Below are positions 8,991 through 17,512 of a stretch of 64,000 nucleotides of DNA, in pieces. The number at the start of each line of letters is the position of its first letter. Within the stretch, counting starts at the first letter, position 1. A program made the translations under genes and the position numbers. This DNA is from Bdellovibrio sp. qaytius (GTDB taxonomy: Bacteria > Bdellovibrionota > Bdellovibrionia > Bdellovibrionales > Bdellovibrionaceae), in contig CP025734.1 of NCBI GenBank assembly GCA_004011035.1, positions 1,820,001 to 1,884,000 on the forward strand, read 5' to 3'. The notes beneath the pieces are model-generated. The model saw only the letters and a program-made list of their open reading frames with translations, searched no databases and was not told where the DNA came from.

Positions 8991-9285
8991 TAGCGTCTGA
9001 TAATGTCGAATAGGTCTTCATATTGATACCCTTAAGCTCTAAAAGGCGATAGAAATCATGTTGAAGACCAACAACCTTTGCTTCAGGAATCACGTTAATT
9101 GATTCAAAAAACGTCGTAATATTTGCTGACGCAGTGAAGTTTAACCCATCAAGGCAAAATACGACCTTGCGGCCCTTAAGCTTGTTCTCGCAAACATCTC
9201 TAAATGGTTTATTTTGATCTGGCTCAATTCGGCCTTTAATTTCAACAACAGTAACAGTGCCTACTTCATAGAACTTTGCTTGCAT
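8953..9285 (-). CDS. STAS-domain protein (anti-sigma-antagonist-like)
   Basis: A 110-residue single-domain protein with the STAS pattern: an N-terminal beta strand VTVVEIKGRI, then KVVFCLDGLNFTASANITTFF (about residues 42-62), where family members carry a conserved phospho-Ser/Thr loop, and an ending helix TLSDAIKS. STAS proteins bind anti-sigma factors or act in signalling complexes. I start at ATG 9285, which has AGGCGGG upstream; an in-frame GTG lies 6 nt earlier. No partner anti-sigma kinase is adjacent, so the target is unknown. It is divergent from lptD. Confidence 0.75.
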   Translation of the reverse strand: MQAKFYEVGTVTVVEIKGRIEPDQNKPFRDVCENKLKGRKVVFCLDGLNFTASANITTFFESINVIPEAKVVGLQHDFYRLLELKGINMKTYSTLSDAIKSDDLLNLKKD

Positions 9286-9385
9286 ATTCACCCGCCTGTT
9301 AGCCTTATCGTTAGAACATAAAAATAGTGAATAGCCTTAAGTCTTGAAGTGACAAATAAATATTCTGTTCTTAGACTTTTACTCA

Positions 9386-11815
9386 GTGAATTACATCTGG
9401 ATCAGACTTCTTTTATTAATATGCTTGGGTTTTACCACCAACGCGCTTGCTCAGACGACAAACCAGACGGGACCCACGTCTCAGCCGACCGCGTCTTTAT
9501 ATCCCGTTTCTGCACCGGTGACGACAAATTCACAACTCATTACTTCAAAAATTTCAGGTTTTACGATCACAGCTGAAAATCTGTATCGTGATTTAGAAAA
9601 AGACTTAGTGCAAATTTCTGGCAGCGTACAAATCATTTATCAAAACCAGCACTTCAGCGCCGATTTTGTCGAAATTAATTTAAAGAAAAAACACGCTTAC
9701 TTTCGCGGTCACGTAAATATTCAAACTATCGAATACAATATTGGTGGCGATGAAATCAGCCTTGATTATTATTCAAGCCAGGCGTTGATCGTTAATGGCT
9801 ACGTGCAATCGAATAATATCACCTTTAAAGGTAAACTGATCGAACAGCGCGGCCCTAAAACATTTTTTATTGCAGATGCTGACTACACAACTTGTACAAA
9901 CTGCCCCGCGACCTGGAGCTTTCAAGGCAGTCAAATTCGTGCCGAACTTGGTGGTTATGCATTTTTAAAAAATGCATTTTTAAAAGTCAGTGATATTCCT
10001 ATCTTCTGGCTCCCGTACCTCGTCTTACCTTTAAAAAACGAACGCCAATCAGGTTTTCTATTTCCTGAATTTGGTTACATTCGAAATCGCGGATTATTTT
10101 TCTCAGAAAGTTTTTTCTGGGCCGCTTCAAGATCACAGGATTTAACATTTACATTAAAAAATTATGAAATCGGTGGATTAAAAGAATTAGTCGAATATCG
10201 CTATTCTTTAAGTGAATTCAGCGGCGGCCAATTCAATTTCGCGCATTTCAACGATAGCTTGTTCTCGTCTGAACTGATTAAAACAGGCCAGCTCACCGAG
10301 GGCACCCGATTTCGTCGCTGGGCTATACAAGGTTACTCACAGCAAGAAATCAATCACGTGGCACAAGCCCGTGTTAAAATTAACCAGATCAGTGATTTAC
10401 AATATCCAAAAGATTTCTATGAAGAATTTAAAACCTATGCTGAAGGCGGCTTAGAAAATCGTTTAAATATTTCAGGCAGATCTGATCATTCGTTAACACA
10501 ATTTGATTCGATCTATTACAAACATTTACTTGAAAGTGATCCTTTACAAGTCAACAGTTCGGCAGTTCATATTTTGCCTGAGCTAAAATTTGATTTCACG
10601 ACAACTCAAATTGCCCAATCGCCGCTATATTTTAGATTTAATGCTCAATACGATTCTTTTTATCGTAAAAACAAATGGGACGACATCTCGACAGTGGCAG
10701 ACCAAAAATATGCCAGCAACACATCTAATGATCCGGCGTGTTCGCATGATAACACCACAGGTTGTTCGCCAACTTATGATGGCACTTTTAATCAAGGCAC
10801 TGATTTACTTCGCACAGGTCAGCGCGTATTTTACAAGGCTTCGTTACTGACGCAAAGTTTTACTCCGGCTGATTTTGTGAATGTTTCACCTGAAGTTTCT
10901 TACAACGAAGCTCACTATTTTTTTCCTGAAGGCACCGATCGTTACAATGTCAGAAGATTTGCGCAAATTGATATTAATTCACGCAGTCGTTTATACCGCA
11001 TTTATGAATCTGACAACCCTGACACTAAATACAAACATGAATTAATTCCTGAACTTTCATACACTTATATTCCGTTTGTTGAACAACACGCACATCCATT
11101 TTTTGGCAATATTTCAAATGGAGAATATGCATTTTCATCACGTAATAACTTATCTGACTCAGATTTAAATACACCGTACGGCATTCAATATGATTATCAT
11201 GATCGTATCTATGACCGCCACTTAGTGACTTTAACTTTTTTAAATCGCGTTATTAAAAAGCGATTATCAGATAGATCTTATAAAAATATTTTAGATTTTC
11301 GCCTGTCGCAGTCGTATGATCTTTATCAAATTCAAAATAAATACAGTCAAACTAACCAACCGCTTTCTGATTTATCAGGAACGCTTAATTTAAATTTAGA
11401 TGAATTTACTTTTTCAAATCAATTTAACTATTACCCGTATTTATCAGCGACCAATTCAACGACTTCTCTTTCGTACTTAAACGCCCAGCAACAGTATTTT
11501 AAAATTGGTTACAATTCAAACCGCGCTGAAGGGCCTCGCGTCGATGACGTGGTTTTAGCCCTAGGGTTTGTTACAAAATATATTAACGTGTTATCAGGAT
11601 TTATCGTCGACACCAGCGAAAATCGCGACAGTGATTCACGCTTGAAAAAGTTTTCATTAATCACGCAATTAAAACCGCCCGGCGAATGTTGGGGAGTTAA
11701 CTTTTACCGCGAACAACAAGTCGGTCTAGAAGCTGAATGGCGTGTACGTTTTGACTTCTCGTTTGATGGAAAACCACCAAAAATTATCCCGCCTGACGAA
11801 TTAAAAATTAAATAA
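9386..11815 (+). CDS. lptD: LPS-assembly protein LptD
   Basis: An 809-residue outer-membrane protein that inserts lipopolysaccharide into the outer leaflet together with LptE. After a signal peptide (to about residue 22, ALA-Q) comes the periplasmic OstA-type jellyroll (about 60-190). It includes the CTNC pair (about 172-175) that in LptD takes part in disulfides, then PIFWLPYLVLPL and SGFLFPEFGY, typical of the start of the LptD barrel. The rest is an aromatic-rich beta barrel. The start is GTG (9386); no in-frame ATG would keep the signal peptide. Proof that this bacterium makes LPS or an LPS-like lipid. Confidence 0.92.
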   Translation: MNYIWIRLLLLICLGFTTNALAQTTNQTGPTSQPTASLYPVSAPVTTNSQLITSKISGFTITAENLYRDLEKDLVQISGSVQIIYQNQHFSADFVEINLKKKHAYFRGHVNIQTIEYNIGGDEISLDYYSSQALIVNGYVQSNNITFKGKLIEQRGPKTFFIADADYTTCTNCPATWSFQGSQIRAELGGYAFLKNAFLKVSDIPIFWLPYLVLPLKNERQSGFLFPEFGYIRNRGLFFSESFFWAASRSQDLTFTLKNYEIGGLKELVEYRYSLSEFSGGQFNFAHFNDSLFSSELIKTGQLTEGTRFRRWAIQGYSQQEINHVAQARVKINQISDLQYPKDFYEEFKTYAEGGLENRLNISGRSDHSLTQFDSIYYKHLLESDPLQVNSSAVHILPELKFDFTTTQIAQSPLYFRFNAQYDSFYRKNKWDDISTVADQKYASNTSNDPACSHDNTTGCSPTYDGTFNQGTDLLRTGQRVFYKASLLTQSFTPADFVNVSPEVSYNEAHYFFPEGTDRYNVRRFAQIDINSRSRLYRIYESDNPDTKYKHELIPELSYTYIPFVEQHAHPFFGNISNGEYAFSSRNNLSDSDLNTPYGIQYDYHDRIYDRHLVTLTFLNRVIKKRLSDRSYKNILDFRLSQSYDLYQIQNKYSQTNQPLSDLSGTLNLNLDEFTFSNQFNYYPYLSATNSTTSLSYLNAQQQYFKIGYNSNRAEGPRVDDVVLALGFVTKYINVLSGFIVDTSENRDSDSRLKKFSLITQLKPPGECWGVNFYREQQVGLEAEWRVRFDFSFDGKPPKIIPPDELKIK

Positions 11816-11821
11816 TTTGAA

Positions 11822-13186
11822 CTATTCGCTTTGAGTTAAAATGCAGCCTTGTTTTTTGCCGCGGTATTCGGCCATCGCCACGCTTCCGAAAATATCAAAC
11901 AGGATTTGGGCTTTAACAAGGCGGCCTTCAATTTTTAACTCAGGTATAACTTTAAAAAGCCCACTCACATCGTCTTTACAAATATCTTCAGAGCGACCCG
12001 TTACAAACACGCAAGAGCAAAACTCTTTAGCTGCGTAAGCACGTAACAATTGCGGAAAGCTTACAATCGGACGATCATTAGGTTCACTGCCAAATAACCA
12101 ATTGCTCACAGCTGGCGCACCATCAACCGTTTCATACGGAAGGCCTTTATCTAAGATAAACTTCTTCACGCCGGCATAAAACGTAAGGCGGTCCATATCT
12201 CGCTCATCCATCGCAAGTCTTACGACCACTAATTTTTGAGACGGGCTTGCAACAATGATCTGCCCTTGAAAGCCATACATAATCAAGGCATCTAACGGAA
12301 GATCGTTATACGCCGAAGGCTGATTGCGCCCAGCGATCGGAAGGTTTGTAACCGCTAAAACTGAATAGGCTTTATTTTCAAGATTTCCTTTTTGAACTTT
12401 AATTTGCACACCAGGAGCCACGATATTCATGAGTTCAAAATACTTTGCTGGTATAATTTGTCGGCCGTTCCATTCACCTTTATTCATGATCAACTGGCCC
12501 ACTTTTAAAAAATCAAGCGGGCTCATATAAATGTAAGAAGCGCCAACAAAAGTGCCTTTGATGTCTTGCTCAAAAGTAGCATTGATCCCTAACGGATTAA
12601 AAAGTTTAGCCCAAGGGTAGTTATTATAAACTTTTTGATTACCGATCGCTTTTTGCAAAATACCCATTAACAAATCAACATCACCACTTGAATAATTATA
12701 GTATTCACCCGGCGCGCCTGTTTCAGACAACGGGTTATTTAACATATAGCTGACATACCCTTGCGGCTGCCCTGCTAAATACATCATGTTTGTTAAATCT
12801 AAATTAAAAGGCAAACCTTCAAAAACTTCTTTAAAGCTAATGCCTGAAGACATTTGTAAAAGATCAATTACACGCGCACTCGTTTTTATTGTCGGAAAAT
12901 ACTTTTGTACGGGATCATTTATTGAAATTAACCCTTCTGAGTCAGCGATTCCAATTAAAATTCCTGTCATCGTTTTTGCGGCCGACCAAGAAAGATGTTT
13001 TGTGTTCGGTGTATATTCACGGTCGTAATATTCGTAAATCATTTTGCCGTCTTTATAAATGAGTACGGCATCAGTTTTAGTTTTAGCAGTGTCTTTTAAA
13101 AGCGCGGTCAATTCTTCCTCAGGCGTGTTTGCATAAGAAAAAGAAGTCAGAAATAAAACTGATAATAAAATAATAAATGAGCGCAT
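11822..13186 (-). CDS. Exported serine hydrolase of the beta-lactamase (class C/PBP4-like) family
   Basis: A 454-residue protein with a signal peptide (1-19, SFSYA-N) and the class C-like fold. The nucleophile motif is SAAK (Ser68, Lys71). The second motif YSS (165-167) stands where YxN is usual. Family members include beta-lactamases, D-peptidases, esterases and 6-aminohexanoate-dimer hydrolases. The substrate here cannot be told and it need not give antibiotic resistance. The longest frame begins at TTG 13204; ATG 13186 gives a proper signal peptide and lies 11 nt after GGAGG. The C-terminal 90 residues, with CSC at about 392-394, extend past the fold. Confidence 0.8.
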   Translation of the reverse strand: MRSFIILLSVLFLTSFSYANTPEEELTALLKDTAKTKTDAVLIYKDGKMIYEYYDREYTPNTKHLSWSAAKTMTGILIGIADSEGLISINDPVQKYFPTIKTSARVIDLLQMSSGISFKEVFEGLPFNLDLTNMMYLAGQPQGYVSYMLNNPLSETGAPGEYYNYSSGDVDLLMGILQKAIGNQKVYNNYPWAKLFNPLGINATFEQDIKGTFVGASYIYMSPLDFLKVGQLIMNKGEWNGRQIIPAKYFELMNIVAPGVQIKVQKGNLENKAYSVLAVTNLPIAGRNQPSAYNDLPLDALIMYGFQGQIIVASPSQKLVVVRLAMDERDMDRLTFYAGVKKFILDKGLPYETVDGAPAVSNWLFGSEPNDRPIVSFPQLLRAYAAKEFCSCVFVTGRSEDICKDDVSGLFKVIPELKIEGRLVKAQILFDIFGSVAMAEYRGKKQGCILTQSE

Positions 13187-13262
13187 AGAAGAAACATCCT
13201 CCAAACCCCACTCTAGAGCCAGTAATATCGCACACTGTCGGCAAATTTCTTAAACTCAGGGG

Positions 13263-13616
13263 CTAAATGACCTCGTCGAGTGAAATAAAGTGAAGCTTTT
13301 CGTTTACCAGAACAAACACTACGTAGCCTTCAACTTTTATGTTACGCGCCCGTTTGCGCATTCCTAAAAGAACATATTTCAATCGCTGAATTTGCTTCGT
13401 GCCTACCCGTTCGAACGCGCGCCAAGAATTATCTAAGTGTTTAACTTCTAACAGTACTCGGCGGTTATCTTTTTCAACGATAAGATCAACCTCAACACCA
13501 TCAAACTTTGTACGCATCGATGAAACACTCCACCCGCGGCAAAGAAAATAACTTTGCACGATGGCTTCGGCGTCGACTCCCCGTTTGTGAAATTTATAAG
13601 TGTTCTTTAACTCCAC
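13263..13616 (-). CDS. yraN: YraN-family (UPF0102) nuclease-fold protein
   Basis: The YraN pattern is clear: G-D-AEAIVQSYFLCRGW, then GVEVDLI and LLEVKHL, a restriction-endonuclease-like D...ExK core. The frame is open to 13730, but that would overlap rnhB by 137 nt. GTG 13616 gives 117 residues, the usual family length (about 120), with a 23-nt overlap. The gene is the last of the translation cluster and sits after rnhB, as in many bacteria. Family members are thought to act on nucleic acids, but the cellular role is not settled. The start is the weak point. Confidence 0.8.
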   Translation of the reverse strand: MELKNTYKFHKRGVDAEAIVQSYFLCRGWSVSSMRTKFDGVEVDLIVEKDNRRVLLEVKHLDNSWRAFERVGTKQIQRLKYVLLGMRKRARNIKVEGYVVFVLVNEKLHFISLDEVI

Positions 13617-14229
13617 CGAAGGTTTTACGGTGATGGATTGTGGGCTTAAAGTTTTCGATGGCAACGCGGTGGATTTCAGTCGCGTAGCCTTTGTGTTTTT
13701 CGAATCCATAAACTGGGAATTCCTTTGCAAGCTCTGCCATTAGCTGATCACGCGCAACCTTTGCGATGATTGAAGCTGCAGAGATGCAACGCATGTGCTG
13801 ATCCCCTTTGATAATTGGAAACTGATTGTACTCTTTAAGTTCCGAAACACGGTCACGTCCGTCGATCAACAGAGTGCCGCTTTTCATATTGAGCTGATCT
13901 TTAATTTTATTTTCTAACGATCGTACAGCGCGTGACATCGCTAAAAATGTGGCCTGACGAATATTGATCTCATCAACTTCTTCAACCGAAGCCCAACCCA
14001 ACGCCCAGTGATGATGAGCGCGAATTTCTAAAGCTAGAGCTTCACGTTTTTCTTCAGTGAGAGTTTTTGAATCGAGAAAATGTTTAACTGGGAATTTATC
14101 GTTTAAAATGACAACGCCGGCACACACTGGGCCGGCGAGGCATCCACGTCCCACTTCATCGATGCCGATAAATGGGACTGGAAGATCTTTTAACTTTTTA
14201 GGGTTAAAAGTATTATTTTTTTGAGTCAT
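13594..14229 (-). CDS. rnhB: Ribonuclease HII
   Basis: A 211-residue enzyme that nicks RNA in RNA-DNA hybrids and removes misincorporated ribonucleotides. Motif GIDEVGRG (22-29) provides Asp24 and Glu25. LLIDGRD (about 119-125) gives the third acidic residue, and [12 protein letters not shown] (about 150-161) is the standard RNase HII stretch. Length is normal. Its start overlaps the end of rplS by 17 nt, so it is translationally coupled. The neighbours rplS and yraN match the common bacterial order. Confidence 0.96.
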   Translation of the reverse strand: MTQKNNTFNPKKLKDLPVPFIGIDEVGRGCLAGPVCAGVVILNDKFPVKHFLDSKTLTEEKREALALEIRAHHHWALGWASVEEVDEINIRQATFLAMSRAVRSLENKIKDQLNMKSGTLLIDGRDRVSELKEYNQFPIIKGDQHMRCISAASIIAKVARDQLMAELAKEFPVYGFEKHKGYATEIHRVAIENFKPTIHHRKTFGGVKEHL

Positions 14230-14653
14230 TAGATGAAATAACTAACTCAGACTCGATACGAGCTGCTTTACCATCTAAATCACGTAAGTAATAAAGTTTA
14301 GCACGACGTACTTTACCAGTTGCAACTAACTCAACTGAATCAATAGCTGGTGAGTTGAACGGGAAAGTTCTCTCAACGCCTACACCCGCAGAAATTTTAC
14401 GAACTGTAAAAGATTTGTGAGCATGACCTTGAATTTTAGTTACAACGCCTTTGTATAACTGAACGCGCTCTTTTTCACCTTCGATAATTTTAACGTATAC
14501 GTTAACAGTATCACCTGGAGCAAAAGTTGCGATTTTTGCATTTTTAGTCGATTTTTGAGTCATGCGCTTTACGAAATTAGTTTCAGTTCCTTTTGCTGGA
14601 GCTGCTTTTTTCATTTTTTTAGAAGTCGCTTTTTTTGCTGCTGCTTTTGCCAT
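14213..14653 (-). CDS. rplS: 50S ribosomal protein L19 with basic N-terminal extension
   Basis: A 146-residue ribosomal protein at the 30S-50S interface. The L19 core runs from about residue 30: [36 protein letters not shown] and [11 protein letters not shown]. Typical L19 is about 115 residues. Here about 30 extra N-terminal residues are rich in Ala and Lys ([17 protein letters not shown]), likely disordered and RNA-binding. A short hairpin in the leader (14671-14688) lies just before the gene. It follows the RNA methyltransferase and overlaps rnhB. Confidence 0.97.
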   Translation of the reverse strand: MAKAAAKKATSKKMKKAAPAKGTETNFVKRMTQKSTKNAKIATFAPGDTVNVYVKIIEGEKERVQLYKGVVTKIQGHAHKSFTVRKISAGVGVERTFPFNSPAIDSVELVATGKVRRAKLYYLRDLDGKAARIESELVISSNDSKK

Positions 14654-14670
14654 AAATAGTCCTTACTTAT

Positions 14671-14688
14671 TTGGACATTTACGTCCAA
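14671..14688 (-). promoter_or_regulatory. Hairpin in the rplS leader
   Basis: TTGGAC (14671-14676) pairs perfectly with GTCCAA (14683-14688) over a 6-nt loop, about 18 nt before the rplS start and next to its ribosome-binding region. Several bacteria regulate L19 through leader structures, so autoregulation is possible here. The hairpin is short and this is inference. Confidence 0.3.
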
Positions 14689-14723
14689 TCAATATCCTCG
14701 GTTCACCGAAAAGAAGTATTGTG

Positions 14724-15296
14724 TTACCATGACCCTAAGAGTCGGTCAAGACAGATACTTACGGCGGCTCTAACACAAAGATGCCTGTAATCGTCTTTTG
14801 AATCTCCCTTGATGGGGTCTAAAACGGCATGGCAGTTTCGCATAAAATCTTGGGTTAAACCAAAACCTGTTCCAAAAACAAGCATATATGGGTCGTCATC
14901 TTGTTCTAAAACGTTTTTAAAGCGTTCAAAGGTAAATTTCTCCTGACCTGGCAGGTTTCGGGCGTGGGTTGCAACGATACGGGCATTAGGGTGACCCCAA
15001 TCAGCCATCGCATCTTGAACATTACTTGCGGTTCTAACATCCGTTAAAGCGGTTTTACGCATTGGATTTAATCTAGAGCCCTCGCCTGTTCTCCAGTGAT
15101 CTAAAACTCGTCCAACAAACATCTGTTGTTCTTGGGCTGGATGAACCAGGTAATATCTTTCAACACCATAAACACGACAGCTTCTGGCAATATCGTGAAT
15201 ATCAAAATTAGTAATATTTGTGGCGCACAGATCACCTTGGCGATCAACGATCGGATAATGAAGCAAGGCTACAGCTAAAGGGGCTTTACGTTTCAT
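14724..15296 (-). CDS. SAM-dependent RNA methyltransferase (PF09936-type, SPOUT-like)
   Basis: A 190-residue protein matching the family placed between trmD and rplS in deltaproteobacteria and thermophiles. Features are the VALLHYP N-terminus, ITNFDIHDIARS (about 26-37), YLVHPA, ARIVATHAR and the GTGFGL glycine-rich loop (about 141-146), probably the SAM-binding knot. The methylated RNA base is not known to me. It overlaps the end of trmD by a few nt (TrmD stop 15293, this start 15296), so it is coupled. Context supports a tRNA or rRNA target. Confidence 0.85.
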   Translation of the reverse strand: MKRKAPLAVALLHYPIVDRQGDLCATNITNFDIHDIARSCRVYGVERYYLVHPAQEQQMFVGRVLDHWRTGEGSRLNPMRKTALTDVRTASNVQDAMADWGHPNARIVATHARNLPGQEKFTFERFKNVLEQDDDPYMLVFGTGFGLTQDFMRNCHAVLDPIKGDSKDDYRHLCVRAAVSICLDRLLGSW

Positions 15297-16117
15297 AAAC
15301 TTTTAATCTCATTCATATGTTGATCTAAATCTTGGCGGGTTAAATCTACGGCTTTTAATGTTTCATCAGAGATCTCAGATAAAAATTTCAAATGATTTTT
15401 AAGCTGAGTACTGACCAATTCTTTTTGGGCTTTTAAAAATAGATCATGGCGCTTTTTCCAAGTGATAAGAATAGCCATGTGGTGTTTCCAGATTGCGATT
15501 TTTTCATGATGTCCTGAAAGTAAAACTTCGGGCACTTTATCATCGCCCCATAAAGATGGTTTGGTAAATTGAGGCGCCTCTAATAAACCATTATGAAATG
15601 AATCTGCGATCACTGATTGATCGTGACCTAAAACACCAGGAATAAAACGCGAAACACTTTCTGTTAGCGCAAGTGCTGCTAATTCGCCGCCACTTAATAC
15701 GAAATCACCCAATGAAATTTCTAAATCGATATGATGATTAATCACTCTTTGATCAACACCACCATAACGACCGCTTAATAAAACTAAGTGGTCGTATTTA
15801 AGAAGTTTATGAATGGTTGATTGCTCTAGTTTTTCACCTTGCGGTGATAGATAAATTCTTAATGTAGATTCAGGCTTATAATCTGCTGATTTATAAATAT
15901 CATTAAAACAGCTGTCAGCGATTTCTGGGCGAAGCAACATGCCATCACCACCACCGTAAGCCGTGTCGTCGATTGAATTATATTTGTTGTCTGAGTATTT
16001 ACGTAAATTAACCACGTTGAATTCTAAAAGTTTTTTATCTGCGGCTTTTTTTAAAAGTGCATCTGATAAATAATTTTCTATAAGTTCTGGAAAAAGAGTT
16101 AGATACGTGAATTTCAT
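15293..16117 (-). CDS. trmD: tRNA (guanine37-N1)-methyltransferase
   Basis: A 274-residue knotted SPOUT enzyme that makes m1G37 beside the anticodon and prevents frameshifts. Motifs are YLTLFPELIENYL at the N-terminus, DDTAYGGGDGM, LLSGRYGGVDQR (about 112-123) and the SAM-binding DFVLSGGELAAL (about 138-149). It is about 30 residues longer than E. coli TrmD at the C-terminus. A TTG at 16123 is in frame, but ATG 16117 lies 2 nt after the rimM stop and is the better start. Confidence 0.96.
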   Translation of the reverse strand: MKFTYLTLFPELIENYLSDALLKKAADKKLLEFNVVNLRKYSDNKYNSIDDTAYGGGDGMLLRPEIADSCFNDIYKSADYKPESTLRIYLSPQGEKLEQSTIHKLLKYDHLVLLSGRYGGVDQRVINHHIDLEISLGDFVLSGGELAALALTESVSRFIPGVLGHDQSVIADSFHNGLLEAPQFTKPSLWGDDKVPEVLLSGHHEKIAIWKHHMAILITWKKRHDLFLKAQKELVSTQLKNHLKFLSEISDETLKAVDLTRQDLDQHMNEIKSL

Positions 16118-16119
16118 AC

Positions 16120-16638
16120 TCAAGCGTTCAGATCCAAAAGGCCTTCTGGCAAATCCATTTGAATCGTTTTGTTTTCATGATCTATTTCAACAACGAAGGC
16201 ATCAACGAAGGGAATTTCAAAAACTTGTCCTGTGGTTGATGTGACGACTAAAAGATCTTGTGCTGTATTTGAAGAAAAACCCGTGATGATTCCGACTTCG
16301 CCGGCCGTTTTATCAATGACTTTAAATTTTTCGATTTCGCTTAGAAACATTCCGTCTTCTTCTTTATCTTGTGTGAAAAAGAAATCGGCTGGTAAATAAA
16401 TTTGTTTTCCGATCAGGGCTTCTGATTGATTACGATCTGTTACGCCTTTAAGTTGCACTTTAAGACCGTCTTTATGTTCAGCGGCCTTAATCACTTCATA
16501 GGGCGTTTCTTCGATGTAAACTTCATCGATTAAATCAATCCATGAGTAATCTTTTGAGAAAAAAATAATAAAGACATCGCCACGTAAACCGTGGGCATCT
16601 TTGATCTTACCGATAAGTCGCATTTCTTGATTTGCCAT
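16120..16638 (-). CDS. rimM: Ribosome maturation factor RimM
   Basis: A 172-residue factor that binds 30S precursors near S19 and helps 16S rRNA 3' domain maturation. The N-terminal beta barrel holds the family signature GKIKDAHGLRGD (10-21). A C-terminal PRC-barrel domain (about 95-170) includes EIPFVDAFVVEID. It is immediately followed by trmD. An intrinsic terminator lies just upstream (16671-16703), so transcription must either read through or restart before rimM. Confidence 0.94.
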   Translation of the reverse strand: MANQEMRLIGKIKDAHGLRGDVFIIFFSKDYSWIDLIDEVYIEETPYEVIKAAEHKDGLKVQLKGVTDRNQSEALIGKQIYLPADFFFTQDKEEDGMFLSEIEKFKVIDKTAGEVGIITGFSSNTAQDLLVVTSTTGQVFEIPFVDAFVVEIDHENKTIQMDLPEGLLDLNA

Positions 16639-16670
16639 TGATAGTTGTCTTCTACAGGAGCTGAGAGCAA

Positions 16671-16703
16671 AAAAAAAGGAGTCTTTGTAAAGACTCCTTT
16701 TTA
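16671..16703 (-). terminator. Strong intrinsic terminator between khpA and rimM
   Basis: AGGAGTCTTT (16677-16686) pairs perfectly with AAAGACTCCT (16689-16698). The stem is flanked by an A run (16669-16677) and a T run, so the structure can act on either strand. On the minus strand a U tract follows the stem. It lies between khpA and rimM, both read from the minus strand, splitting the cluster in two or acting as an attenuator. Confidence 0.85.
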
Positions 16704-16723
16704 AATTCGAATATATGTTTTAA

Positions 16724-16963
16724 TTACTCAACGATATCTAAGTGATAACGTTTATTAAGCTTAGTACCAGCTGCGCGAATGATTGTTCTCATTGCGGCTG
16801 CTGTTTTACCTTGTTTGCCGATAACTTTTCCAAGATCTTCTTTATCTACTTTTAGAGCTAGAAGAGTTGTTTGCTGTCCTGGAATCTCATCAACTTCAAC
16901 ATTCTCAGGCTTATCAACTAAAGACTTAGCCATATGCTCAACAAGTTCTTTTAAGTTATCCAT
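16724..16963 (-). CDS. khpA: KH-domain RNA-binding protein KhpA
   Basis: A 79-residue single KH domain protein. The RNA-binding GxxG loop is in KVIGKQGKTAAAM (about 50-62). The N-terminal helix LKELVEHMAKSLVDKPE is typical. KhpA binds RNA, often with KhpB, and is almost always beside rpsP, as here. The ribosome site is very strong (GGGGGGAAC before ATG). Its transcription unit ends at the terminator just downstream. Confidence 0.92.
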   Translation of the reverse strand: MDNLKELVEHMAKSLVDKPENVEVDEIPGQQTTLLALKVDKEDLGKVIGKQGKTAAAMRTIIRAAGTKLNKRYHLDIVE

Positions 16964-17080
16964 AGTTCCCCCCAGAGAGCTATTACAAGTTTGACAAAAT
17001 ATTTAGCAGACCTCAAGTAATTTTACAGTTCTTTAACCGAAACGACCCATAACGAGATCTACTCTATATTATTGTTTCAA

Positions 17081-17386
17081 TTACGCTTCTTTTTTAGCGT
17101 TCTTGTTTTTTGTTTTAGCTGGAGATTTTTTACGAGCTGGTAAAGTGATTCCACCTAATTTAAGAACGTGTCTTGCAGTTTCAGAAGGTTGAGCACCTTT
17201 TGTTAACCACTCTTGAGCTTTAGTTGTGTTTAAAACAACTTTAGTTTGCTTACCTTTAGGAGTTGGAATGTATGTACCTAATACTTCGATAAATTTGCCA
17301 GTTACATAACGGCGAGAATCAGCAACAGTGATTCTGTATTTAGGATCATGCTTAGCACCAACGCGAGCTAGACGAATAACAACCAT
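17081..17386 (-). CDS. rpsP: 30S ribosomal protein S16
   Basis: A 101-residue ribosomal protein with the S16 pattern MVVIRLARVGAKHDPKYRI, DSR, then LGTYIP and the C-terminal QPSETARHVLK. The last 18 residues are a lysine-rich tail. It starts after a strong hairpin terminator placed between ffh and rpsP, so it may have its own promoter. It is followed by khpA after about 117 nt. Confidence 0.97.
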   Translation of the reverse strand: MVVIRLARVGAKHDPKYRITVADSRRYVTGKFIEVLGTYIPTPKGKQTKVVLNTTKAQEWLTKGAQPSETARHVLKLGGITLPARKKSPAKTKNKNAKKEA

Positions 17387-17407
17387 TTGAAATACCTCTC
17401 ATATGAA

Positions 17408-17438
17408 GAAAAATAGAGCCCTATAGGCTCTATTTAAT
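17408..17438 (-). terminator. Intrinsic terminator between ffh and rpsP
   Basis: AAATAGAGCC (17411-17420) pairs perfectly with GGCTCTATTT (17426-17435) over a 5-nt loop. On the minus strand the stem is followed by a U-rich run (TTTTTC). It lies about 75 nt after the ffh stop and about 25 nt before rpsP. It probably ends ffh transcripts or attenuates read-through into rpsP. Confidence 0.8.
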
Positions 17439-17512
17439 AAAAGCTTACAGCTTTATAAAGACTAAGTTTTTATATCTTATATTGTTCAAGATCAAGCGAA
17501 TTAACACGGAAA

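Noticed and set aside
11822-13186. Antibiotic-resistance beta-lactamase
   Set aside because: The fold is shared by many esterases and peptidases, and the second motif differs from class C enzymes, so resistance is not supported.
13617-13730. Longer N-terminus of yraN
   Set aside because: Would overlap rnhB by 137 nt and exceed the family length; GTG 13616 gives the usual size.
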